From the NCBI GenBank assembly GCA_965249785.1, contig CBDFMU010000012.1, positions 62,001-126,000 of the forward strand: DNA of 64,000 bases. The letters are read 5' to 3'. This document shows, in pieces, positions 50,671-58,826 of the stretch. The notes beneath the pieces were generated by a model that did not search any database, was not told the origin of the DNA, and saw nothing but the letters and a program-made list of their open reading frames with translations. A program made the position numbers and the translations under genes. Each line of letters starts with the position of its first letter. Within the stretch, counting starts at the first letter, position 1. This DNA is from M3007 sp965249785 (lineage in GTDB: Bacteria > Bacteroidota > Bacteroidia > Chitinophagales > Saprospiraceae).

Positions 50671-51393
50671 ATGACGAAAGTTGATATTTTAGCCATTGGC
50701 ATCCATCCTGACGACGTAGAGTTGAGCGCATCCGGCACTTTACTCCGCCATGCCGCCCAAGGTAAAACTTTTGGCCTGCTTGATCTGAGTCAAGGTGAAC
50801 TCGGCACGCGCGGCACTGCAGCTATTCGCGCCCAAGAGGCAGCCAATTCCGCGCGCATTCTGGGCGCAGCCTTTCGCGAAACGCTCGATATAGCTGATGG
50901 ATTGTTCACCCACGTTCCCGAAAATTGGTTGAAGATCGTTCGTGTCCTGCGGGCTTGTCGCCCCGACATAGTTTTATGTAATGCTCCCGACGACCGCCAC
51001 CCGGATCATGGACGAGCGGCTAAAATGGAGGCGGATGCGTGTTTCTATGCCGGTCTCGAAAAAATACAAACCTTTGATAAGGAAGGCAATGTACAGGAAA
51101 AATGGCGACCAAAAGCAGTTTATCATTATATACAGGATCGACAACTGCTCCCCGATTTTGTAGTGGATATTACGCCGTGGTTTTCCCAAAAAATGGAATC
51201 AATTCTGGCATATCAGTCACAATTTTTTAATCCCGGTGGTGACGCGCCCAATACGCCCATTTCCGGGCAGGATTTTCTCGACTTTATGGAGGCGAAAGCA
51301 CGAGTATTTGGTCGGCCTATTCTAGCGCAATATGCAGAAGGTTTCAAAGTAGACCGAACGCCGGGTGTGGGTGATCTATTTGATTTGGTTTAA
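50671..51393 (+). CDS. bshB1: Bacillithiol biosynthesis deacetylase BshB1-type (PIG-L family)
   Basis: A 240-residue LmbE/PIG-L zinc deacetylase. The metal motif is GIHPDDVELSASGTL near the N-terminus. DLSQGELGTRGTAAIRAQEA, DIADGLFTH, APDDRHPDHGRAAKM (the second zinc histidine) and YAEGFKVDR follow the BshB1 pattern. It removes the acetyl group from N-acetylglucosaminyl-malate in bacillithiol synthesis, in the cytoplasm. BshA and BshC are not in the window. Full length. It lies alone, preceded by a repeat. Confidence 0.9.
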   Translation: MTKVDILAIGIHPDDVELSASGTLLRHAAQGKTFGLLDLSQGELGTRGTAAIRAQEAANSARILGAAFRETLDIADGLFTHVPENWLKIVRVLRACRPDIVLCNAPDDRHPDHGRAAKMEADACFYAGLEKIQTFDKEGNVQEKWRPKAVYHYIQDRQLLPDFVVDITPWFSQKMESILAYQSQFFNPGGDAPNTPISGQDFLDFMEAKARVFGRPILAQYAEGFKVDRTPGVGDLFDLV

Positions 51394-51611
51394 AGCATCA
51401 AAAAAGGTAGAAACCGCTCCTTGGCTATTAGTAGGATATAGTAAGTACGCTCGTAGCGAGATGCTGCATCACACCACGCCAAAGCTACTGTCCTGCTCAT
51501 CAAGTGGAATAGCATGGTTCATCAGGTTGTTAAAATAATCGTCGATTAATTGAACAGTGGTACACTATAATACACACTGTTTTTCATGCTTGGGGAACCA
51601 TATTTGTCAAA

Positions 51612-52292
51612 CTAGCTCTTTTTCTTGCCGAGCACGTACTCATCGAAATCCGGCAATGGCTGGACGTAGGGAAGCAACAGCTCCGCTGCGCGGGCTGCGG
51701 TCAGCACCTGGTGCGGTTCGAGCTTCATGATCTCAGCCGTTGACCGATCGGATTCGAGCACATCTTCGCCCAATAACCGACAGCGGTCATCATATCGCCA
51801 GAACCATCGCTCGTGGCTCTTGTACAGGTACATCTGATTCACCTTTGGCTTGATGGCCCTGAAATGGAGCAACTTAACGAAGAGCACTCTTGATATGGCC
51901 TTCGGCAGCAGGCGGAGCAATTTGGTGCCGATGAGCGTTCCTTTCCAAACCTGCTGATATACGGTTAGCTTCGATGCGATGAAATGGTCGCCAACGGTAA
52001 CCGTTTCATCCTCCGCATAGAACACACACTGGTTGGTCTCTGCCCAATTCTGGTACAGTGCCCGTACCTCGTCCTTACCATTGATCTTGAGATCGAGGCC
52101 AAATGCCTGGAAGTTATAGACCGGGCGGTCGTTCATCATGTCATCTGCAAGCACGTCCTCGTAATGTCCTGAAAATTCCAGGAGGCGATGCCGGGCATAG
52201 CTCATCAGCATATAGCGGTGCCTTGGATTAGTCGTCACTTCCAGCAGGCGATCAATGGCCATATTGCCTTTCGTAATGTCGGGAATTTGCAC
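51612..52292 (-). CDS. Hypothetical protein, NTF2/SnoaL-like
   Basis: A 226-residue soluble protein. The central section (YEDVLADDMMNDRPVYNFQA...GKDEVRALYQNWAETNQCVF...VGDHFIASKLTVYQQVWKGT) has the look of a SnoaL/NTF2-fold domain, a cone-shaped pocket used by isomerases, cyclases and binding proteins. No signal peptide is present. The assignment is by pattern only and no catalytic residues are certain. It is flanked by intergenic repeats on its upstream side. Confidence 0.6.
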   Translation of the reverse strand: MQIPDITKGNMAIDRLLEVTTNPRHRYMLMSYARHRLLEFSGHYEDVLADDMMNDRPVYNFQAFGLDLKINGKDEVRALYQNWAETNQCVFYAEDETVTVGDHFIASKLTVYQQVWKGTLIGTKLLRLLPKAISRVLFVKLLHFRAIKPKVNQMYLYKSHERWFWRYDDRCRLLGEDVLESDRSTAEIMKLEPHQVLTAARAAELLLPYVQPLPDFDEYVLGKKKS

Positions 52293-52315
52293 AGGCTTTT
52301 GTGTTTAAGTAAGTG

Positions 52316-52345
52316 GGCAAAATTGCAAAAGGCAAATTGGCAATG
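52316..52345 (+). repeat. GCAAAAGGCAAAT-word repeat, copy 2
   Basis: 30 nt closely resembling 4416-4445, immediately upstream of the minus-strand NTF2-like gene. Confidence 0.6.
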
Positions 52346-52436
52346 AAAACCAATGACTTACGCAAAATTTAGCTTAAACTAATTCTGCTTGATTACTTAA
52401 ATACTTCGGCTCCATTAGCTTAATCTTAAAATTAAA

Positions 52437-52491
52437 GCAAAGTGCTGATTACCAAACCAATAACCAATTGACCGATAACCAATAACTACTT
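52437..52491 (+). repeat. CAATAACCAATTA-word repeat, copy 2
   Basis: 55 bp matching 50614-50668; it ends 3 bp before the stop of the minus-strand membrane protein gene. Confidence 0.72.
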
Positions 52492-52494
52492 AGA

Positions 52495-53301
52495 TTATTT
52501 TAAATAGCCACCCGTGGAAGTCTCCGCTGCTTTCGTTTCGGTAGGCAGCAGATCGGCAGCCGGTCCCGGCCCGGTATACTTGCGCAATAAGGTGCCAAAA
52601 AACATGGCAATCGCTACGTTGATGGCCACTACTAGCGCCCACTCAAAAGGCGTCCCCACGTGTTCCGGCATGGCGTCACTCGGCGGCGCTGCATAAATCA
52701 CTTTCCGATGGTAAATGGCGATTGCGGTGAGTACATATATGGAGACAATGACCACCCAATTGAGCGTAGGGCCCCACGGACGTTTCGCCAGTTTCTCCGG
52801 GGTGTTATAGAAAGTCTGGAAGAGCCTCCGGGGGCCTACATCGAGATAACGATACGCCACGAGCCAGTAAAGCAGTCCGTAGTAGTAAAACCAGTTCACG
52901 GCCAGCGCGCCGACCAGCACATGCAGGGATATCTCAAAATAGTTACGGATACGGACCCATGTTCCGATGAGCTTGCCAAACGATTGCGGATTACGGTTGA
53001 AGTAAAAGGCGAGCGGGAGCGAAGCGGTCAGCAGCGCAATGCGTCCGCCCCAATACCACAGCTTGCTTTTGTAGTGCAGCGCTAATGGTCCGCAGACAAA
53101 CAGATCGAGTGAAACAATGATTAAGTGCGCTGTGAAGATGATTAACGCCGTTCTATTGCCGAAGAGCGGGTTCAGTAGTTGCTGCGGTCGGTGGAATCCC
53201 TGGTACACCTGGCGCAGGCCGATCCATACTCCCCAAAACAGCAGGATAGTGTAAATGATGGTGATGATGATCGAGTCGGGCGTTACAGCTGAAAAGTCCA
53301 T
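52495..53301 (-). CDS. Hypothetical polytopic membrane protein
   Basis: 268 residues with about six hydrophobic segments. Examples are IIITIIYTILLFWGVWIGL, ALIIFTAHLIIVSLDLFVCG, IALLTASLPLAFYF, LVGALAVNWFYYYGLLYWLV, VVIVSIYVLTAIAIYH and ALVVAINVAIAMFFGTLL. The loops are short, and the C-terminus is a Thr/Ala-rich tail. I recognise no family motif, so it could be a carrier or a sensor-type inner-membrane protein. It and the NTF2-like gene are both unlike their neighbours and lie between repeat copies and a gene graveyard. Confidence 0.7.
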   Translation of the reverse strand: MDFSAVTPDSIIITIIYTILLFWGVWIGLRQVYQGFHRPQQLLNPLFGNRTALIIFTAHLIIVSLDLFVCGPLALHYKSKLWYWGGRIALLTASLPLAFYFNRNPQSFGKLIGTWVRIRNYFEISLHVLVGALAVNWFYYYGLLYWLVAYRYLDVGPRRLFQTFYNTPEKLAKRPWGPTLNWVVIVSIYVLTAIAIYHRKVIYAAPPSDAMPEHVGTPFEWALVVAINVAIAMFFGTLLRKYTGPGPAADLLPTETKAAETSTGGYLK

Positions 53302-53914
53302 GTTATTGATATAAGGTTGCGGCTAAGGTGAGCATGAACGCTGTGCTGCTTTGGAGCTGACGTGCAGCAACCGCAAGGCCTCCTCGTCTATCAATCTATG
53401 TTTCATGCTCGATGCCGGTCTTCTCCTTCAAACGACTCACGACCTCTTCCACTAAAGCGTAGAAAGCTTCGGATTCCAGGCAGATAATGTCCAGGCGGTT
53501 TCCAAACTCCGGCATGGCCGAAATGTAGGAACAAATTGCGGGGTTTGCTTTTCGATGATAAGGAAAAAACCACGTTCATCCAAATCGAGCCGTTAGCGGC
53601 TAATTACATTTGGCCATTCATTAGTGCGCATGAATATTTTAATAGTCAAAAACGTTGGTGCCTCTGGTTAGTTGGAATTGCAGCAAATGAATTAAAACAG
53701 ATGCCTTTAGTGCTGCAAAGAGTAGAGCCTTAGACCGGGCCGTAGACTTGTGCTACCGTCCGCAAGCATTCGCCAATGAGTGGAGCCGGATTGCATTTTT
53801 GTTTGATTGTTATGAGCAATACACCGCGCCGATGTTTGGAGAGAAGGCCAAAAGGGCAAAAAAGCCAAGGCGAAGACAAAAGTTTTCTAATTTTACGGGA
53901 CAACTTAGAGAGAA
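53302..53914. other. Gene graveyard: HTH and methylase remnants
   Basis: About 610 bp with no intact gene. Its left 90 bp hold nothing I can name. The rest contains a truncated excisionase-type HTH gene (minus strand) and two out-of-frame pieces of a restriction-methylase C-terminus (plus strand). Confidence 0.7.
53396..53515 (-). pseudogene. Truncated excisionase-type HTH protein remnant
   Basis: The minus strand from the ATG at 53515 gives 39 residues: MPEFGNRLDIICLESEAFYA, then LVEEVVSRLKEKTGIEHE and a stop. The LESEAFYALVEEVVxRLKEK segment is the N-terminal helix found in small Bacteroidota helix-turn-helix (excisionase-like) proteins, which normally continue for about 60 more residues with the DNA-binding part. 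Here that part is gone. Probably a relic of a mobile element. Confidence 0.6.
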
Positions 53915-53918
53915 ATGA
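53524..53918 (+). pseudogene. Decayed MmeI-type (type IIG) restriction-methylase C-terminal remnant
   Basis: Frame one (53524-53733) reads GLLFDDKEKTTFIQIEPLA, WPFISAHEYFNSQKRWCLWL and NELKQMPLVLQRVE, matching the target-recognition region of class I SAM-dependent type IIG enzymes. It hits a stop and is followed directly in another frame (53730-53918) by LDRAVDLCYRPQAFANEWSR and IAFLFDCYEQYTAPM, the C-terminal tail of the same family. The middle part is deleted at the junction and the whole N-terminal half (nuclease, methylase) is missing. The last stop overlaps the ATG of the RsbQ-like gene. No methylase can be active. Confidence 0.75.
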
Positions 53919-54721
53919 CAGATGTTCTGGCGCGTAATAATGTGCGCGTATTCGGTTCCGGTAGCCAGCCCCTCGTTTTTGTACATGGTTTCGGCTGTGA
54001 CCAGAATATGTGGCGTTACATAGTACCTGCCTTTGAGAAAGATTATAAAATTGTCTTATTCGATTATGTGGGTGCTGGCAAGTCGGATGTAAGTGCTTAT
54101 AATCCAGATCGTTATAGTACACTCAATGGTTATACCGATGATATTTTGGAGGTGTGCGCAGCCCTGCAATTACAAGATATTATATTAGTAGGCCATTCCG
54201 TTAGTTCCATGTCGGGTATGCTGGCCGTGCTACACCGACCCGAACTGTTCAGCCGCCTGATAATGGTTTGCCCGTCTCCATGTTATGTTAATCATCCTGC
54301 TGAAAATTATGTGGGTGGTTTTGAGAAACACGAATTGACGGAATTGCTTGACCTGATGGAGAAAAACTACATTGGGTGGGCTAATTTTCTGGCACCCGTG
54401 GTCATGCAAAACGCCGATCGAAGTGAATTGAAAGAAGAGTTGCTGGAAAGTTTTTGCGCTACCGATCCCCTCATTGCACGCCGTTTTGCGGAAGTAACTT
54501 TTCTGTCGGATAGTCGTTCGCAATTACCCAAACTCCCCATTCCTACCCTGATCATTCAATGTACGGATGATGTGATTGCCCCCATGTCGGTTGGCACCTA
54601 TATGCACGACACCATACCGACCAACCAACTCGCGGTCATTGACGCTACCGGGCATTGCCCCCACATGAGCCATCCGGCAGAAACGATAGCCCGTATGGCG
54701 GACTTCCTGGCCAGCGAATAA
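53915..54721 (+). CDS. RsbQ-like alpha/beta hydrolase
   Basis: A 268-residue alpha/beta hydrolase very close in pattern to Bacillus RsbQ and plant KAI2/D14: RNNVRVFGSG, FVHGFGCDQNMW, FDYVGAGKSD, GHSVSSMSG (nucleophile Ser95), CPSPCYVN, MEKNYIGWANFLAPVVM, CTDDVIAP (Asp) and GHCPHMSHP (His). In Bacillus, RsbQ makes or senses a small ligand needed by the PAS domain of the RsbP phosphatase. Here the next gene encodes a PAS histidine kinase instead, suggesting the same ligand logic on a different output. The start codon overlaps the tail of the upstream methylase remnant. Confidence 0.92.
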   Translation: MTDVLARNNVRVFGSGSQPLVFVHGFGCDQNMWRYIVPAFEKDYKIVLFDYVGAGKSDVSAYNPDRYSTLNGYTDDILEVCAALQLQDIILVGHSVSSMSGMLAVLHRPELFSRLIMVCPSPCYVNHPAENYVGGFEKHELTELLDLMEKNYIGWANFLAPVVMQNADRSELKEELLESFCATDPLIARRFAEVTFLSDSRSQLPKLPIPTLIIQCTDDVIAPMSVGTYMHDTIPTNQLAVIDATGHCPHMSHPAETIARMADFLASE

Positions 54722-54764
54722 CAGAAATGGAAAACCTTTTCCCTTAAAGCCCTCTTTCCCTCTT

Positions 54765-55963
54765 ATGGACACAAGAGTGCCGCCTGTCGAACAATTATTG
54801 GACGTCATTCCTTGCGGTTTGGTATCTTTCGATGCCAATGCCCTGGTATTATATTGCAATCAGGCATTTCGGGATTTTATCGGCTATGCTGACCACGAGA
54901 TCATCGGGCAAAAAATAGAAAAGTTGCTCACTATGCCGGGCAGGGTATTTTTCAAACCCATCTGCTTCCATTGCTGCGCTTACAGACCACGGTGGAAGAG
55001 GTCTATGTGAATTTTAAGGCAAAAAACGGGCAGTCGTTGCCCATGCTGCTGAATGGAAGACGGGTGGGCGACGGCGAACAACTGATTATTCACTGTTCCT
55101 GTTTCCCTTTAAACCACCGTATTCGGTATGAAGAACAATTGCTGGCAGACAAACGCAGCGCGGAAGCCCTCTCGCATTCAGATAAAGAGGCACAGTACAA
55201 GCAGCAATTGGAGCAGCAAAAAACCGAATATGATTTGCGTTTACGCGAATTGAAAAGTCTGCAACAAGAATTGCTACAATTCCAAAAACTCATATCGCAC
55301 GACATTGCCGAGCAAACCAGAAAACTCGAAATCTTTATAGGCTTGCTGTTAAAGACGCTTGAAAATTCCTTCACGCCGGTGCAAAAAAAATACCATGAGG
55401 TTATTGAAAACAGTATCGTTAAAGTGAATCGTCTATTTGATTATTTTTCCCAGTTCATTGCGCTTACCTCAAAAAATGAAAAGCAGACTGTTATTGATTT
55501 ATCCCCTATCATTCGCCAGGCCTTCACCGCAGTCAGTTCCCAATATCCAGATATAGAAGCGACACTTTCCGTGGAGGAAATTGCTCCTGTTCGGGCTTTT
55601 CTAAAACAGATAGAAAGCCTGTTTGAATACCTGCTGGATAATTCCTTCAAATTTGCCAGACAGCAAGTAGCACCACAGATCAGGATCACTATGAGCATTC
55701 TGCCCTATAATTCCCTGGCAGACACGCCCGGCGAATACCGATACAAGGACTACCTGCAAATACTTTACACGGACAACAGCCGAGGATTTGACGAAAAATA
55801 TAGAGAGGAGGTTTTCACGCTTATGAATCGTATTACTGGAGAAAGCATTGGAGGCTTAGGGTTGGCATTCTGCAAAAAGATCGTGAATAACCACCACGGG
55901 TTCATTAGCATAACTTCCCCACTCAACGACGGGGTACAGGTAAAAATATATCTCCCCGTTTAA
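54765..55963 (+). pseudogene. PAS-domain sensor histidine kinase, one-base frameshift
   Basis: Two frames make one gene. The first (54765-55010) is a PAS domain (LLDVIPCGLVSFDANALVLY, FRDFIGYADHEIIGQ) that runs off frame in a T5 run at 54948-54952. One more T restores VFFQTHLLPLLRLQTTVEEV and continues into the second frame. Then come a coiled coil (about 140-190), an unusual dimerisation helix with ISHDIAEQTRKLEIF (candidate phospho-His) and a HATPase domain (LLDNSFKFAR N-box, YTDNSRGFD, GGLGLAFCKKIVNNHHG). Full length would be about 400 residues. No receiver domain is fused and no response regulator is nearby. It pairs with the RsbQ-like gene 43 bp upstream. Confidence 0.85.
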
Positions 55964-56257
55964 TCCTTCTACCTAATTAAGTTGGCCATTTTGGCACTGG
56001 CTGTTATGGCTAAATTGCAGAAATTGCCAATTCTTATAAAAGGGGGGAGATGAGACAGGCAACCAACAGGGGCAGCCAAACCGTTTATTTTTACATGAAG
56101 TTGCAATGCAAGGGAAGCCGGGGCAAAAAAACTTTGATCAATCGCCAAAACAGCCATTTTAGGGCAGATAAATTTTTCAACTGACCTATAAACTACCCAA
56201 ACACTCCAAACAAGAAACGCAACTACCTGATTAACAGATAATTGCGTTCTTAACTTG

Positions 56258-56331
56258 TCGGGGCACCAGGATTCGAACCTGGGACCCCCTGCTCCCAAAG
56301 CAGGTGCGCTACCGGGCTGCGCTACGCCCCG
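56258..56331 (-). tRNA. tRNA-Pro (anticodon TGG)
   Basis: The minus strand starts CGGGGCGTAGCGCAG and closes with TGCCCCG plus discriminator A. The acceptor stem pairs over 7 bp with one G-T. The anticodon loop is TTTGGGA with anticodon TGG, and the T arm has GGTTCGAATCC. CCA is not encoded. Confidence 0.95.
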
Positions 56332-56376
56332 AATTAAAAATATCTTTTTCTTACCACCAATCAACCTCAAAAAATG

Positions 56377-56465
56377 CGGAGGAAGCGGGATTCGAACCCG
56401 CGGTACAGTTTGAGCCGTACGTCGGTTTAGCAAACCGGTGGTTTCAGCCACTCACCCATTCCTCC
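56377..56465 (-). tRNA. tRNA-Ser (anticodon GCT)
   Basis: The minus strand starts GGAGGAATGGGTGAGTGGC and ends TTCCTCC plus discriminator G. The anticodon loop TTGCTAA gives GCT. A long variable arm (ACGTACGGCTCAAACTGTAC region) and the T arm GGTTCGAATCC confirm a class II tRNA-Ser. It lies 45 nt upstream of tRNA-Pro, probably in one transcript. CCA is not encoded. Confidence 0.95.
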
Positions 56466-56588
56466 GAATGGGCCGCAAATATAGAACGACCTATATGGAA
56501 TGACCAACTAACTGAGCAAAATTTTTAAAAGTTCCTGCAAATTATTTTTTGGGGCCGTCTTTTCGGTATGGAATGGCCTGGAATAAAT

Positions 56589-56649
56589 CGGGTTGCCTGT
56601 AAATGAACGCTCCAAAGAGATCCATTTGCAGACAACCCGAAGAAGTTAA
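56589..56649 (-). terminator. Terminator after the DUF4331 genes
   Basis: Arm 56589-56605 (CGGGTTGCCTGTAAATG) pairs with 56633-56649 over 17 positions with two non-Watson-Crick pairs, and the loop is 27 nt. It is placed 16 bp past the stop at 56666, and a short T-rich stretch follows on the minus strand. Confidence 0.7.
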
Positions 56650-56665
56650 TGTCGTACCTGATAGC

Positions 56666-58735
56666 TTACTGCTTGGACAGTTTCAGCACTTGCACGTCTT
56701 TACCATGATTGGTCATGATCTTGGCGAAATACATTCCCGCTGGTAATCTTGCTGCGTCGAAACGCACGCTATAGTCGCCAGCAGCCTGCTGGTTCTCGTT
56801 CACCAGCGTTTGGACCAGCTTGCCCGATTGATCGAATACGCTGATTTGCACATCGGTTTCCACACCTACTTGATAGCGTAGGGTAGTAGCGTCGGTGAAT
56901 GGATTAGGGAAATTGTTGGCTAAAATCTGTTGCTCTCCGGTAGCGATCAACCTAGTATTGGCACCGATGATGCTACTCGAAAAGGAAGGATCATTACCAG
57001 TAAATGGAGCAGCAATTGGGCCACCGCAAGGGCCGTCACCTGCATGGGGCAGGGCTACGTATGGAAAAACGGTTCTGAAGCCAAGGTCGTTGGCTTCCAC
57101 TTGGGTGGTGTAAGTCAGTACATTCTGCAGTTTTGGCGTAACTGGGCTACCGCCAGGCACATAATCATCGTACCACAGACCGATCGCGGCCAGCACAATG
57201 CCACCCACAGCTTGTAGTTCAATACGCGTCACGTCATCCTCTAAACGGCGGCCGTTCGGGAAGCCATCCATATTAGGAATGAATTGTAGCGCGGAGGAGG
57301 AAGCATAGGTCGGATTGGTCAAACCCAACACTGCGGCTGCCAAAAGGCCCTCCGAACTGAACGCTGGATCGTTACGCGGGGTCACCGGGACGGCCATGTT
57401 CAGGCGCAACATATCGCCGCCATTGGGCAAAAAGTTGTTGATGAACGGTTTGCCTGCTGCCAACGGGTTGCCATTTTTGCCGGTCGCCAATTGGTATGGC
57501 GGCAGGTTCGGAGCACCCGTATGGAATATAGGCCAAAGATCGACCGAACGTGGTTTTCCTGGTCCGGGCAACAACAAACTACCGAATGCAGACTCGGCAA
57601 GGGCTGTCCCAGCAAGAGCGGGGGAGCCTTTCAGAGGGAAAAGTCCATCGTGGCCATTACCGAAATCAAACATACCCAGGGAGTTGCGCTGAATACGCAA
57701 TTTCGCAAAAGAGGGAACGGCACTGCCAAATAGCGCATCGTCCATGTACAAAGCCAATTCTGGATTGTAAAAGTTGTTGTCCAGCGTTTGGTCAGCCAGT
57801 TCCTGATAAGGCGTGAGGCTGTTCCAGTAGTCTTTCTGTCCAATCGGCGTTACGGCTTCGTTGGTCAAAGGCATGCCTAAACGGCTCACTTGCACCCAGT
57901 TACCGCTATAAGTCTCTGTTCCAGGCGCAAGGGTGCGCACTGATTTACGGCTCGCACTGGCCCATACACCGATCACATAATTTGGATCAAGAATATTGGC
58001 TGGTGTTTTCGGAGCCCCTCTTTTCCGCAGGAAAGAAATAGGCACCTGAATGGCGATAGTGCTGACGTTTTTGCAGGCTAATCCGTCGCGCGATGTGCCA
58101 TCTTGACGAGGGGAATCACCCAGATCAAAGATACCACCCAAATCAACAAAGAAAGGATCATCGGAAGGTCCAATGTAGACACGCTCCCCGGTAGCAGCGA
58201 AAATGGTCGCTTCATTCACCAATTGCTGGTAGGTTTTACCCAAGCCAACACCAGACTCGATGCTGCGCTGACCAATATTGGTTGGCGGCACGGCGCGGTT
58301 GGAAATAATATTCACAAACGACTGGCCACCATTGTCTGAACGAGACAGCGTGTAGAACATTTTCAGGTTCCGTTTGCCTAAACGAATGTTGAAAAACGTA
58401 GTCGGATCTTCATTCACCGTTTTGAATTCTACGCGATAAATAAGTTCATCACCTGGGTGAGTAGCATCATTATCCACGTGGATTTCGTAGCGCACATTTT
58501 CTCCGAAACCGTAATAGTTTGGACCCCCTTGCGGCAGCTGAAATGGCACATAAGTGGCGATCAGGGTGACAGTATTGGGACGATCAGGACTGCGGAAGGC
58601 ATATACATCCACGTTGTCCGCCAACGGGTCGTCGGCGATGAGCGGCGCTTCGCGGTGACTGGAGGCGAGTGCGTTCTGCACCATCGCCAGCAGCAGCAAC
58701 GCGGCCGACAGGAAATATTTAATAGAAAATTTCAT
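56666..58735 (-). CDS. DUF4331 family secreted protein with T9SS sorting domain
   Basis: Start at the ATG at 58735 (MKFSIKYFLSAALLLLAMVQNALA, signal peptide), 689 residues; an ATG seven codons earlier is also possible. Right after cleavage comes SSHREAPLIADDPLADNVDVYAF, the DUF4331 hallmark, and the domain continues to about residue 600 (RYEIHVDNDATHPGDELIY, PNYVIGVWASAS, NMDGFPNGRRLEDDVTRIEL). The last 85 residues (NNFPNPFTDATTLRYQVGVE...GMYFAKIMTNHGKDVQVLKL) are a T9SS type A sorting domain. It is probably surface-attached; the biochemical role of DUF4331 is unknown. It follows its paralogue on the same strand after a gap of about 90 bp. Confidence 0.9.
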   Translation of the reverse strand: MKFSIKYFLSAALLLLAMVQNALASSHREAPLIADDPLADNVDVYAFRSPDRPNTVTLIATYVPFQLPQGGPNYYGFGENVRYEIHVDNDATHPGDELIYRVEFKTVNEDPTTFFNIRLGKRNLKMFYTLSRSDNGGQSFVNIISNRAVPPTNIGQRSIESGVGLGKTYQQLVNEATIFAATGERVYIGPSDDPFFVDLGGIFDLGDSPRQDGTSRDGLACKNVSTIAIQVPISFLRKRGAPKTPANILDPNYVIGVWASASRKSVRTLAPGTETYSGNWVQVSRLGMPLTNEAVTPIGQKDYWNSLTPYQELADQTLDNNFYNPELALYMDDALFGSAVPSFAKLRIQRNSLGMFDFGNGHDGLFPLKGSPALAGTALAESAFGSLLLPGPGKPRSVDLWPIFHTGAPNLPPYQLATGKNGNPLAAGKPFINNFLPNGGDMLRLNMAVPVTPRNDPAFSSEGLLAAAVLGLTNPTYASSSALQFIPNMDGFPNGRRLEDDVTRIELQAVGGIVLAAIGLWYDDYVPGGSPVTPKLQNVLTYTTQVEANDLGFRTVFPYVALPHAGDGPCGGPIAAPFTGNDPSFSSSIIGANTRLIATGEQQILANNFPNPFTDATTLRYQVGVETDVQISVFDQSGKLVQTLVNENQQAAGDYSVRFDAARLPAGMYFAKIMTNHGKDVQVLKLSKQ

Positions 58736-58826
58736 TGGAAAATATCTTTTAGGCATAGAGCCGGTTTTTAAAAAGAAGTCTTTACCCACCGGAGCCTTTT
58801 CAGGCGAAGGAGGGTGCTCAACCAAT

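Noticed and set aside
55969..56451. 160-codon minus-strand ORF
   Set aside because: It runs through both tRNA genes; its residues (RGVAQPGSAPALGAGGPRFE) are simply translated tRNA-Pro, a known false-protein pattern.
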